Origin: CAADGU01 sp964581605
Lineage (GTDB): Bacteria > Chloroflexota > Anaerolineae > Promineifilales > Promineifilaceae
Direction: 5' to 3'
Length of the DNA stretch: 64,000 nt
Assembly: GCA_964581605.1 (NCBI GenBank)
Contig: CAZOPF010000019.1
Coordinates: 1-64,000 of the forward strand
Shown here: positions 40,858-48,803 of the stretch, in pieces
How the letters are laid out: each line of letters opens with the position of its first letter
How positions within the stretch are numbered: position 1 is the first letter of the stretch
Made by a program: the position numbers and the translations under genes
The notes under the pieces: model-generated
What the model was told of the DNA's origin: nothing
What the model saw: the letters and a program-made list of their open reading frames with translations, nothing else
Databases searched by the model: none

Positions 40858-43071
40858 ATGAAGCGATGGAAGTGGTGGCAGAAAGGGTTAGTGGGGTTGG
40901 GCATCGTGCTGGTGGTGGCACTGCTTTACATCTTTTGGCCGCAAGGGGTGTGGCCGTTTAGCATCAACCTGGATGACATTGCCCCCGCGCCGGGTACATA
41001 TGATACCACCATCTTGCGCGACGAATGGGGTGTGCCGCACATCTTTGGCCAGACGGACGCGGACGCCGCCTATGGGCTGGCCTTTGCCCACGCCGAAGAT
41101 GATTTTGTCACCATTCAAGACACCCTGCTGGCGGCCAATCAACTGGCGGGTCGGGTTCACGGCCGTGATGCTGCCCCCATTGACTACTTCGTTCACCTGC
41201 TGCGCATCTGGGATACCGTGAATGCCCACTATGACGACATCGCCGCCGAAGACCGCGCCATTTTGCAGGCCTACGCCGATGGCATTAACCATTATGCCGC
41301 CTTGCACGAGGATGAAGTGCTGACGGCCGATCTGTTCCCCCTGACTGGCGAGGATATTGCCGCGGCCAATATGCTGGTGGTGCCGGTCTTTTTTGGGTTG
41401 GACACGGCCGTCGGCGACCTGTTTGCAGAGGAGCAGGGGAGCAGGGGAGCAGAGGGGCAGGGGGGCAGAGGAGTGAGTGGTCTCCCTTGCTCCTCCTCCC
41501 CTCTGCCCCCCTGCTCACAATACGGTTCCAACGTCTTTGCCGTCAGCCCGGCGCGCTCCGCCAACGGCGAGACACTGCTTGCCGTCAACTCCCATCAGCC
41601 CTGGAGCGGCCCCGCTGCCTGGTATGAGGTGCATTTGCACAGCGAAGAGGGGCTAAACATGATTGGCGGACTCTTCCCCGGTTCGCCGCTGGTCATTTTG
41701 GGGCACAATGAGCATCTTGGCTGGTCATTTACCGTCAACCATCCCGATCTGGTAGACACCTACCGGCTGGAAATCAACCCGGACAATCCCGACCAGTACC
41801 GTTTTGACGGCGAATGGCTGGATTTAGACGTGCGTGAAGTGACGCTGTGGGTGCAAATTGTGGGGCGGCTGGTCATCCCGGTGCGGCAGGAGACGTTATG
41901 GTCGGTGTATGGGCCAACGGTGCGGCAGGACCACGGCACATACGCCCTGCGGTACGCCAGCATGGGCGATGTGAACCTGCTGACCCAGTTCCGGCGCATG
42001 AACAAAGCTACCAGCTTCAGCGAATGGCAAACCGCCATGCGCGAGGGTGGCCTGCCCATGTTCAACACCGGCTATGCCGACGAGTCTGGCAACATCTATT
42101 ACGTTTACAACGCCAAATTGCCGTTGCGGGCGGAGGGATATGATTGGCAGGGTATTTTGCCCGGCAATACGTCAGAAACATTGTGGACAGAGTATTTGCC
42201 TTTTGATGAACTGCCGCAAGTGTTGAACCCAGGTTCCGGTTTTGTGCAAAACGCTAACAGCACACCATTTCAAACCACCATTGGCCCGGAAAATCCGGTC
42301 GCGGCCGATTATTCGTCGGTTTTTGGCATTGAGACCTTTATGACCAACCGGGCGCTGCAACTGCTGGATTTGTTTGCGGCCGATGAATCCATCACCCCGG
42401 AGGAGTTCAATACGATCAAGTACAACATGGGTTACCACCCGGATTCCGACGTGGCGCGGGTGGCGGCGCTGCTGGCGGCTAATCCGCCGTCTGGTGATGA
42501 AAATGTGGCTGTTGCCGCCGACCTGTTAGCCAATTGGGATTTGCAGACCACGCCGGAGAGTGAGGCTACGGCCGTCATCGTGATGACCTTCTACTATCTC
42601 AACGAATCCGACGCAGTGGATTTAAGCCCGTCGCGGCTGGTGGATACAGAAATTCCGCTGGACGTGGCCCAGGATGCCTTTTTGCAGGCGGTGAATTGGC
42701 TGGTAGAGCATTTTGGTCGGGTGGATGTGCCCTGGCAGGAGGTGAACCGGCTGGTGCGCGGCAGCGTGGATGTGGGCCTGGGCGGCGGGCCGGATATTGT
42801 TCATGCGGTCTATGGGCAGTTGCAGGACGACGGCCGTCTCCACGGTTTTGTGGGCGATTCCTATGTGATGCTGGTGCAGTGGGGGGCGGACGGCCGTCTC
42901 ACCTCCCAGAGCATCCACCAGTTTGGCAGCGCTACTTCCCACCCCGAATCCCCCCACTACGCCGACCAGGCCCCCCTCTTCGCCAATCGCCAGCTCAAAC
43001 CGGTCTGGCTGACCGAAGCCGACATCCGGGCACACCTGGAAAGAGAATATCGGCCTGGTGAATATAAGTAG
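40858..43071 (+). CDS. Penicillin-acylase-family Ntn hydrolase, membrane-anchored
   Basis: About 737 aa (ATG 40858, 5 nt after AAGGAGG; ATG 40855 also possible). N-terminal membrane helix, then the alpha chain with YDTTILRDEWGVPHIFGQTDADAAYGLAFAHAEDDF. The autocatalytic Gly-Ser junction is YGSNVFAVSPARSANGETLL, so the predicted N-terminal nucleophile is Ser near 224. NHEHLGWSFT-like GHNEHLGWSFTVNHPDLVDTY and NYNMGYHPDSD-type blocks fit the beta chain. Family members cleave amides such as acyl-homoserine lactones or penicillins. A Gly/Ser/Cys-rich stretch of about 30 residues just before the Ser is encoded by an in-frame repeat hairpin and would lie in the spacer peptide removed on maturation. 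Confidence 0.88.
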   Translation: MKRWKWWQKGLVGLGIVLVVALLYIFWPQGVWPFSINLDDIAPAPGTYDTTILRDEWGVPHIFGQTDADAAYGLAFAHAEDDFVTIQDTLLAANQLAGRVHGRDAAPIDYFVHLLRIWDTVNAHYDDIAAEDRAILQAYADGINHYAALHEDEVLTADLFPLTGEDIAAANMLVVPVFFGLDTAVGDLFAEEQGSRGAEGQGGRGVSGLPCSSSPLPPCSQYGSNVFAVSPARSANGETLLAVNSHQPWSGPAAWYEVHLHSEEGLNMIGGLFPGSPLVILGHNEHLGWSFTVNHPDLVDTYRLEINPDNPDQYRFDGEWLDLDVREVTLWVQIVGRLVIPVRQETLWSVYGPTVRQDHGTYALRYASMGDVNLLTQFRRMNKATSFSEWQTAMREGGLPMFNTGYADESGNIYYVYNAKLPLRAEGYDWQGILPGNTSETLWTEYLPFDELPQVLNPGSGFVQNANSTPFQTTIGPENPVAADYSSVFGIETFMTNRALQLLDLFAADESITPEEFNTIKYNMGYHPDSDVARVAALLAANPPSGDENVAVAADLLANWDLQTTPESEATAVIVMTFYYLNESDAVDLSPSRLVDTEIPLDVAQDAFLQAVNWLVEHFGRVDVPWQEVNRLVRGSVDVGLGGGPDIVHAVYGQLQDDGRLHGFVGDSYVMLVQWGADGRLTSQSIHQFGSATSHPESPHYADQAPLFANRQLKPVWLTEADIRAHLEREYRPGEYK
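41425..41516 (+). repeat. In-frame iterated-word hairpin inside the acylase gene
   Basis: About six GAGCAGGGGAGCAGAGGGGC-type words are followed by the complementary CTCCTCCCCTCTGCCCCCCT run. It has the same build as the spacer hairpins elsewhere but is translated, as QGSRGAEGQGGRGVSG then LPCSSSPLPPC. It ends 4-8 nt before the codons of the autocatalytic Gly-Ser. Confidence 0.85.
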
Positions 43072-43079
43072 TTTATCCC

Positions 43080-43640
43080 TTATGCGTCCAGAGAATCACG
43101 CAGGGTGGTCAGTTCTGTTTTAGTTGGATGCCATACTATTTCCGGGTTCAGGTCATACGTCCACGGCGCGGAGTTCTTCCAGCCGTTCTTCATCCGCTTG
43201 CCGTGAAAAACGCTTTCCGGGTCGTTGACCGTATCCCCCTCCACACCATCAATGATGTTGTAAACGTTGGCAAAGCCCGCCTTCGCCAGCATATTGACGG
43301 CAAAGGCGCTGCGTCCACCGGAACGGCACATAACTAGAATCGTATCATCAGGTGTGAATACAGCTTTTACATGATCAATAAAATCGGGGTTGATCTCCAC
43401 CGAATACTTCCCCTTGTCGTCATCCCATTTGTATTTGGGAAAGAGCAGCGGCACATTCACCGCCATTTCCGCGTGGCCGATGAACACATACTCTTCCACT
43501 GTGCGCACATCGAGCAGTTTAATCTGCTCTGGCGCGGCTTTCCATATCTCGTAAGCCTCTCGCGCCGTCACATACAGCCCCAAGCTGGTTTGTTTCGCTT
43601 CAGGTATGGGGTGAACGGCCGTTTTCTCATCCTTACTCAT
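43080..43640 (-). CDS. Rhodanese-domain sulfurtransferase
   Basis: 186 aa from the ATG at 43640 (Shine-Dalgarno AAAGGAG). One rhodanese domain: KLLDVRTVEEYVFIGHAEMAVNVPLLF (about 42-68) and the active-site loop MCRSGGRSAFAVNML with the catalytic Cys (about 105). It transfers a sulfane sulfur from thiosulfate or persulfides to thiol acceptors. The N-terminal 30 residues and the C-terminal WTYDLNPEIVWHPTKTELTTL tail are extensions. It lies about 85 nt downstream of the DszB-like gene on the same strand, which makes a joint role in sulfite or organosulfur handling plausible. Confidence 0.88.
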   Translation of the reverse strand: MSKDEKTAVHPIPEAKQTSLGLYVTAREAYEIWKAAPEQIKLLDVRTVEEYVFIGHAEMAVNVPLLFPKYKWDDDKGKYSVEINPDFIDHVKAVFTPDDTILVMCRSGGRSAFAVNMLAKAGFANVYNIIDGVEGDTVNDPESVFHGKRMKNGWKNSAPWTYDLNPEIVWHPTKTELTTLRDSLDA

Positions 43641-43664
43641 TTGTCCATCTCCTTTACACACGTC

Positions 43665-43700
43665 AAGACCCCAAAGATTTTGCCAAACCCTTGAGGTCTT
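43665..43700. repeat. Dispersed hairpin (AAGACC...GGTCTT)
   Basis: AAGACCCCAAAGATTT is partly complementary to AAACCCTTGAGGTCTT. It fits the AGACCTG family of spacers and lies between the DszB-like and rhodanese genes. Confidence 0.5.
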
Positions 43701-43724
43701 GTATCCAACTACACTTCCACCTGA

Positions 43725-44900
43725 TTACCCAAGCCGCGCCGACATCGCCTCTTCGAGTGTGGTTGGTTGGGGTAGTCTGGCCATACTGCGCTTCTTCCAC
43801 TCTTCCTCAAGCAACTCTTTGGCCGCCTGCTCAAGAAATTCTGGCGCCGCCCACTCATACACATCGAAATCATTCTCGATATAGCCGTGGCTCAGCATAA
43901 AATCCTTGTTGATCTGGAGCGCTTCCAGATTATAAGGTGACAGACTGGGCACCATGTCCACGTTCAGAATGCCTTGGTAAGTATCCTCGACATCCAGATA
44001 GTAGGTCTGCTTGTTCAGGATCGCCGCCGCCGCGTGTTTGTGTTCGTTGGCCCAGCGCCCCACCTTGATCAGACCTTTCAGAAGGGCCACGACCAGTTCG
44101 GGATGCTCTTCACACGCCACAGCGCTAACCGTGCAGGTGGCCGGGACGTTCGCCCCTTGCAGAGTCCAGTCAGGATAATTGGCTAAGTTCTCGATGGCCT
44201 TCATCTTGCCCGTCTGCTCCTGAATATGCTGGAAGACCTTACTCTGGGTGTAGATCGCATCCACAGTGCCGTTGAGCAAAGCTGTCTCCAGCGGACGGAA
44301 AGCGAGGTCGTGTTTGTGGTCGCGCTTCAACCATAGTTCTGAAGGGTTCTCCATCGGGGTGAGCATCGCCGGATTATCATACCAGTCATCCGGGTAGGGG
44401 AAATCTACCATCTGCACATCGTCGCGGGTCATGTTGTTCAGCATCAACATCAACTCGATGCCCTGTTCTTCTTGAACGCGCCACCAGTCGTTTTTAATGA
44501 TGTTCTGGCTTTGCGTGATGCCGATCTTCTTGCCTTTCAGGTCTGACATGCGGTAGATGGGGTCGCGGGAACGCACCAGCAAACAGCCGCCTTCGTAGAC
44601 ATGGGTTGCCCCAATCAGGCGGGTGCGGCGGACGTCGGCCTGGACGTGGATGGCCGGGAAACAGCCGCCATAACGCATCAGGTTGTCGAGATTGTGTACG
44701 TAGTGCGGGTACCAATCGTTCTCGGTAGTAGAGCGCAGGAATTTGTAGGCAATGCCAATCTTCTTGAACTCTTCCTTCACCCAACCAATTTCTTGGTCAA
44801 CATTGCTGGGGGATACCAAGGGACAGTTGGTGTAGTAAAACTCATTCCAGTCCACATCAACGGAACGCATGGTTTTCCCCTTAATTGTCATAGTAGCCAT
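43725..44900 (-). CDS. DszB-like aryl/alkyl sulfinate desulfinase (periplasmic-binding-protein fold)
   Basis: 391 aa from the ATG at 44900 (AAGGAG upstream). The sequence aligns by eye with DszB, the 2'-hydroxybiphenyl-2-sulfinate desulfinase: NEFYYTNCPLV, HYVHNLDNLMRYGG, RTRLIGATHVYEGGCLLVRS, MSDLKGKKIGI and a C-terminal YEWAAPEFLEQA. All four DszB active-site residues appear to be kept: C26 (DszB Cys27), H66 (His60), R76 (Arg70) and G79 (Gly73), with identical H-to-R and R-to-G spacings. No signal peptide is seen, which also fits an enzyme and not an ABC transporter binding protein of the related NMT1/ThiY type. Substrate unknown. It lies between the 99-aa small protein and a rhodanese. Confidence 0.75.
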   Translation of the reverse strand: MATMTIKGKTMRSVDVDWNEFYYTNCPLVSPSNVDQEIGWVKEEFKKIGIAYKFLRSTTENDWYPHYVHNLDNLMRYGGCFPAIHVQADVRRTRLIGATHVYEGGCLLVRSRDPIYRMSDLKGKKIGITQSQNIIKNDWWRVQEEQGIELMLMLNNMTRDDVQMVDFPYPDDWYDNPAMLTPMENPSELWLKRDHKHDLAFRPLETALLNGTVDAIYTQSKVFQHIQEQTGKMKAIENLANYPDWTLQGANVPATCTVSAVACEEHPELVVALLKGLIKVGRWANEHKHAAAAILNKQTYYLDVEDTYQGILNVDMVPSLSPYNLEALQINKDFMLSHGYIENDFDVYEWAAPEFLEQAAKELLEEEWKKRSMARLPQPTTLEEAMSARLG

Positions 44901-45007
44901 TGTTAAATTCTCCTTATTTTGTGAGTTCATTATGATGCACATCACCAGACCGGTGGTGATGGCGGGTTGTTCTTTGACCAGACCCGGCCGTTTGGATAGC
45001 TAAAAGT

Positions 45008-45307
45008 TTATTCGGATGGTTTCACCTCATCGTCTTGAACATCCTCAGTACTGGACACGGCGTTTAGTCGTTCGACTTTGAGCAAAGGACAGCCCATAGC
45101 ATACAGTGCGTTCAATATGCCCATCAGTGCGGTTTGATCTCTCAGCTTGCCTGTCAAGATTGTGGTCGGTTGTTGGTTCTCCGGTTGTTTCACCGTAATC
45201 ACCATGTCGCTCAACCGGCTGGTCCAGCTCGCACTCAACTGGCCCTGGACATGTATTCGATAACGGCCAGGCTGATCGAACAGGAAACTTTTGCTACATT
45301 GGTTCAT
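45008..45307 (-). CDS. 99-aa partner-type small protein, copy A
   Basis: 99 aa from the ATG at 45307; the frame extends to 45355, but the chosen start aligns exactly with the paralogue at 61387. Over the first 80 residues the two align without gaps: shared QG-L--SW---LSDM-I (about 21-37), LTG-L-DQ--L-G-LN (about 51-66) and PLL-VE (about 74-79). It is unlike any family I know by name. It lies between the STAND/LuxR activator (same strand, upstream) and the desulfinase gene. The acidic tail beyond residue 81 is specific to this copy. The Shine-Dalgarno is weak (GAGAGA). A role in sensing or in control of the activator is inferred from this repeated pairing. Confidence 0.75.
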   Translation of the reverse strand: MNQCSKSFLFDQPGRYRIHVQGQLSASWTSRLSDMVITVKQPENQQPTTILTGKLRDQTALMGILNALYAMGCPLLKVERLNAVSSTEDVQDDEVKPSE

Positions 45308-45435
45308 ATGGGTGTCTCTCAAACTGCTGAACTTTTTCAGCCGCCCCCTAAGCATAGAGCGATCCTGGGAGTACCGCTTGCCTCCAAAGGATGTATTGAG
45401 GATGTATTGAGGGTGTAATGCGAGGAGTTGTGACC

Positions 45436-48144
45436 TTACAACAAGCCTAGACGGATCGCTTTGGCAACTGCCTCTCGACGGCCGTTGACCTGGAGTTTTT
45501 GGTAGATAGTTGAAGCGTGTCGTTTGACCGTTAGAGGAGAGATGACCAGCGCTTGGGCGATCTCTTTGTCCGTCAATCGCTGCGCCAGGAGCACCAGGAT
45601 TTCGCGCTCGCGTTCGGTCAGAGGTTCGATCAGTTCCGTTTGGCTCCCAAGAGAGGTAACTGTTTGGGGGTGAGGAGTAGCCGGCGTGGACTCAGCAAAT
45701 ACTTGCAGTATCCGGCTGGTATAGTCCGGCAGAACGCCTGTCTGGTGGAGTCGAATGAGCAGGCTCGCCAACCGGGGGCCGAGGTCAACGAAGAGGCGAA
45801 TAAAGCCGCCAGGCTCGGCTAACGACAAGGCTTGCTGTAACTGCGCCAGTGCCGCCCGCTCGTCTCCCCGTGCGTTGTGGAGCAGGGCTTGCAGGGCCAA
45901 CACCTCGATGATGAAGCGGGTGTTGTGGGTGGCCGTAACAAAGGTGTGCATCTCGGACAGCATGGCGGTGGCCTCCTGACGGCTGGCGGGTGTGTCTTGG
46001 GCCAGAAGGAACTTTGGCCGTGTTAGGAGTGGCGCAAAGAAGTAAGGCATCAAGGTGCGTGGCAGAAAAGGGGCAATCGTCGTCGCCCAATGCCTGACCG
46101 TGCCTAGATCACCCTGCATCATGGCCAACTCTGCCTGAAATGCCTGCGCCAGCGGCGCCAATCCTTCACTGTGGGTCTCTCTCAGGAAGTTAAAGGCCAG
46201 GTTGAGCTTGCTCTGTGCCTGAGCAGGCTGACCTTGCGCCTGATAGATCAAGGCGTAGATAAAGGCGCTCTGCATATAGGTCATGGGTCGGCTCACATAG
46301 CGCAGATCCTCCAGAGCCTTCGCATGAGCTTCGGCAGTTGTCAGATCGTTATGCTGGTAGGCGGCGCCGCAAAGGAAATAGTGTGCCCATCCCTGTGATT
46401 CGCGGCGATGGTGGGTCTCGCTCACAGTGAGGAGATGGGTAGCTCCCGGCGGTATCGCTGACAAATCACCCGCCATCCACTCGATAAAGCAGCGAGAACC
46501 GGCCACTCGTGCGTGTACAGCGCCATTTTGGGCAACATCTTCTTTTTGACCTTCAGCCAGCGCGGCATATGCCTGATTGAGCCGGCCAGCCATCTGGTAG
46601 GCAGCGGCCAGATATATCCAGGTCGCGGAACGCACGTAGTACCAGGCGCGAGGCGTGTTTGTGAGCGCCCGTTGGGCGAGAGCGATCACCACTTCGGGAT
46701 CACTGGCTGCTTCGCAGGCGACAATGGCGCGCAGGGCGTCTATTTCACCGCTCAAGTGAGCAGCGTGCTCTGGCTGGTCCGTCATGTGCGCGGTGAGGCT
46801 GTCGGCCCGGTCAGCCAGTTCTAAAACATGCGCCAGATCGAACCGGCCCAACCGGGCCATCCAGGCAGCCATCAGGATGAGGTCTGGATACGCAGCAACC
46901 GTCTCCGCGGGAAACATGTGGAAAATACGCTCGTGGAGCTGCCACTGTTCCGAGTCCATGAGGGCATGGCGATGTTCGGCGACGATGCGGACGGCCGTCT
47001 GTGTATCGCGTCCTAACAGCGCGTGCTGTAATGCTTCTTCCAGCAACTGTTGACGGCCGTACCAGGCAGTGGCCCGGATGTGCAGCGTGGCGATTTCACC
47101 GGCGCTGACCTGCTTCGCCAGTTGATCTCGCAAGAGCTCCTGGAAGAGGTGATGGTAACGATACCACTCACCTCGTGAGTCCAGGGCCACTGTGAACATG
47201 TGGGCCTGCTCCAACCAGGTCAGATATTCATGCGGCTTACACGTAGGGTCGTCCGGGCCAATCAAGGCCTCAGCCAGCGAGGGGCACACCCGGTCCAGGA
47301 TGGAGGTCTTCAACAGGAAACTCCTCATACCGGGCGGTACGTTTGATAGCACTTCGCTCAACAGGTAGTCGAGTATGTAACGGTTCACGGCGCCCAACCC
47401 GGCAAGGTAACTGTCAACATTCTCACTGTGGCGAAGCGTCAGGGTTGCCAGTCGCAGCCCGGCGGCCCAGCCTTCCGTCTTTTCTACCAGCACAGCCAGC
47501 GCATCATCGGCCAGGGACAGCCCCAGCACCTTCTTAACAAATTCGCCGACTTCAGCCCTGAAGAAACGCAAATCCTGACCCCGGATCTCGGCAACCTGAT
47601 GACGCGCTCGCAGCACACCGAGAGGCAACAATGGATCCTGCCGGGTGGCGATCACTAAATGCAGGCCCTGCGGTGGATGTCGCAATAGCAGAGTTAATAA
47701 CTCATGGATTGGATCCTCGTGGATAGTGTGATAGTCGTCCAGCACCAGGATAAAGTCGCGTTCCACTCTGTCCAGTTCATTGATCAGACTGCTAGCGATG
47801 ACGGGAACCGCAGGCAGGCTGACACTGGTGAGAAAGGCGCTTGTTTCTGGTAGGTCGTCGGGAAAAAGAGTGCGTACAGCCGCTAGAAAGTAGCCCAAGA
47901 AGACGCCGAGGTCATTATCGGCCTCATCCAGGGAGATCCAGGCATGAGGAAAATGGCAGGTCTCCAGCCAGGCGCTTACCAGCGTACTCTTGCCGAAACC
48001 GGCCGGGGCGGCCACCAGGATCAGCGGGTGGTTCAGACCGTCATCCAGGGATTCTTTCAGGCGGAGGCGGTGAACCAAGTCAGCGGTCAGGTGTGGCCGG
48101 TGAAGCTTTGTGTACAGCATCTGGTTGCCAATCTCGTTAGTCAT
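45436..48144 (-). CDS. MalT-like STAND ATPase/LuxR transcriptional activator
   Basis: 902 aa. P-loop AAPAGFGKST (45-54) and Walker B-type ILVLDDYHTI (near 142) form a STAND NTPase. Long alpha-helical TPR-like repeats (about 350-800) are the sensor arm. The last 60 residues are a LuxR helix-turn-helix (LTEREREILVLLAQRLTDKEIAQALVISPLTVKRHASTIYQKL). MalT-type proteins oligomerise with an inducer and ATP and activate catabolic operons. The start is uncertain: ATG 48144 lacks a Shine-Dalgarno, and ATG 48120 or 48216 are alternatives. The likely targets are the three genes downstream. A paralogue is at 61585. Confidence 0.9.
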   Translation of the reverse strand: MTNEIGNQMLYTKLHRPHLTADLVHRLRLKESLDDGLNHPLILVAAPAGFGKSTLVSAWLETCHFPHAWISLDEADNDLGVFLGYFLAAVRTLFPDDLPETSAFLTSVSLPAVPVIASSLINELDRVERDFILVLDDYHTIHEDPIHELLTLLLRHPPQGLHLVIATRQDPLLPLGVLRARHQVAEIRGQDLRFFRAEVGEFVKKVLGLSLADDALAVLVEKTEGWAAGLRLATLTLRHSENVDSYLAGLGAVNRYILDYLLSEVLSNVPPGMRSFLLKTSILDRVCPSLAEALIGPDDPTCKPHEYLTWLEQAHMFTVALDSRGEWYRYHHLFQELLRDQLAKQVSAGEIATLHIRATAWYGRQQLLEEALQHALLGRDTQTAVRIVAEHRHALMDSEQWQLHERIFHMFPAETVAAYPDLILMAAWMARLGRFDLAHVLELADRADSLTAHMTDQPEHAAHLSGEIDALRAIVACEAASDPEVVIALAQRALTNTPRAWYYVRSATWIYLAAAYQMAGRLNQAYAALAEGQKEDVAQNGAVHARVAGSRCFIEWMAGDLSAIPPGATHLLTVSETHHRRESQGWAHYFLCGAAYQHNDLTTAEAHAKALEDLRYVSRPMTYMQSAFIYALIYQAQGQPAQAQSKLNLAFNFLRETHSEGLAPLAQAFQAELAMMQGDLGTVRHWATTIAPFLPRTLMPYFFAPLLTRPKFLLAQDTPASRQEATAMLSEMHTFVTATHNTRFIIEVLALQALLHNARGDERAALAQLQQALSLAEPGGFIRLFVDLGPRLASLLIRLHQTGVLPDYTSRILQVFAESTPATPHPQTVTSLGSQTELIEPLTEREREILVLLAQRLTDKEIAQALVISPLTVKRHASTIYQKLQVNGRREAVAKAIRLGLL

Positions 48145-48255
48145 AGTGGGGGGCAGCCTGTCGAAATGCCCGCATAGCTGCATGAGTATGAGGTGAAGGC
48201 CCCATCCTGTCTTCACCTCAATTGGTTATTGAAGGCTGGGCCAGAACGGTCGCCC

Positions 48256-48561
48256 TTACATACCGAGAAGTTTTGCTTTTTGGGCGGCAAACTCTTCTTC
48301 GGTCAGCAGCCCTTGCGCCTTGAGCGCGCCCAGGCGTTCCAACTGCGTAATCACGTCATCTTGTTGAGTCTGTACGGGTGGTTCGTAGTATTTCGGCGGC
48401 GGCGGAGCGTACTGCTGGGGCGGCGGCGCCTGATTCTGCACGGCTTGTGAATAGGCAGCGACATTCTTGTCTGCCTGTCAGCGGTTTACGGCATTACGGG
48501 TGGCGGTGGCGGTGCCGACAACGGCCGCCGTCCGGGCCATCCCTCTGACTAATCCTGGCAT
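48256..48561 (-). pseudogene. SHOCT-domain protein with in-frame TGA at codon 28
   Basis: From the ATG at 48561, after a perfect AAGGAGG, the frame reads MPGLVRGMARTAAVVGTATA to residue 27, then TGA (48478-48480), then QADKNVAAYSQAVQNQAPP to the end. The C-terminus (ITQLERLGALKAQGLLTEEEFAAQKAKLLG) is a SHOCT domain. Homologues have a basic residue near the TGA, so CGA to TGA is the simplest change. A selenocysteine reading is conceivable because the tRNA-Sec gene is present, and a 6-bp stem (AGGCAG/CTGCCT) begins 1 nt after the TGA; it does not look like a convincing SECIS. Confidence 0.7.
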
Positions 48562-48571
48562 TTCAACCTCC

Positions 48572-48798
48572 TTAATTGGTGGCTGTGAGCGAGGCAAAGG
48601 CCTCATCCACAATAGGGGCAGGTACACGGAAGTTCAGGGCCACTTCGACGCCACTGTCCACCATCGCGTTCACCAGTACCACGGCCCAGGTATGCTCGAT
48701 GGCCAGGGCAATGACGGCCGAGTCTGGCACCATGCCTTTTCGGTCAGGATGCTGCCGTCAAAACGCGGCTCGCCAAGCGCCAGAACTACTACATCTCA
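48572..48798 (-). pseudogene. Decayed DUF6325-like gene
   Basis: Two frames together resemble a shrunken DUF6325 protein. An upstream frame gives VVVLALGEPRFDGSILTEK, which is its N-terminal block. A second frame gives MVPDSAVIALAIEHTWAVVLVN to the end (PAPIVDEAFASLTATN), which is its C-terminal block. The centre, about 80 residues in intact proteins, is missing, and the two parts are in different frames. It is followed after 10 nt by the SHOCT gene, as in intact pairs. Family attribution is from memory. Confidence 0.6.
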
Positions 48799-48803
48799 TA
48801 CAG

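Noticed and set aside
43725..44900. Plain ABC-transporter substrate-binding protein of the NMT1/ThiY type
   Set aside because: No signal peptide or lipobox, no permease or ATPase gene nearby, and the four DszB catalytic positions are kept with correct spacing.
48450..48481. SECIS element after the TGA in the SHOCT gene
   Set aside because: Only a 6-bp stem with an AGAA-type loop; the loop lacks the usual guanine/bulged-U features, so it does not support selenocysteine insertion.
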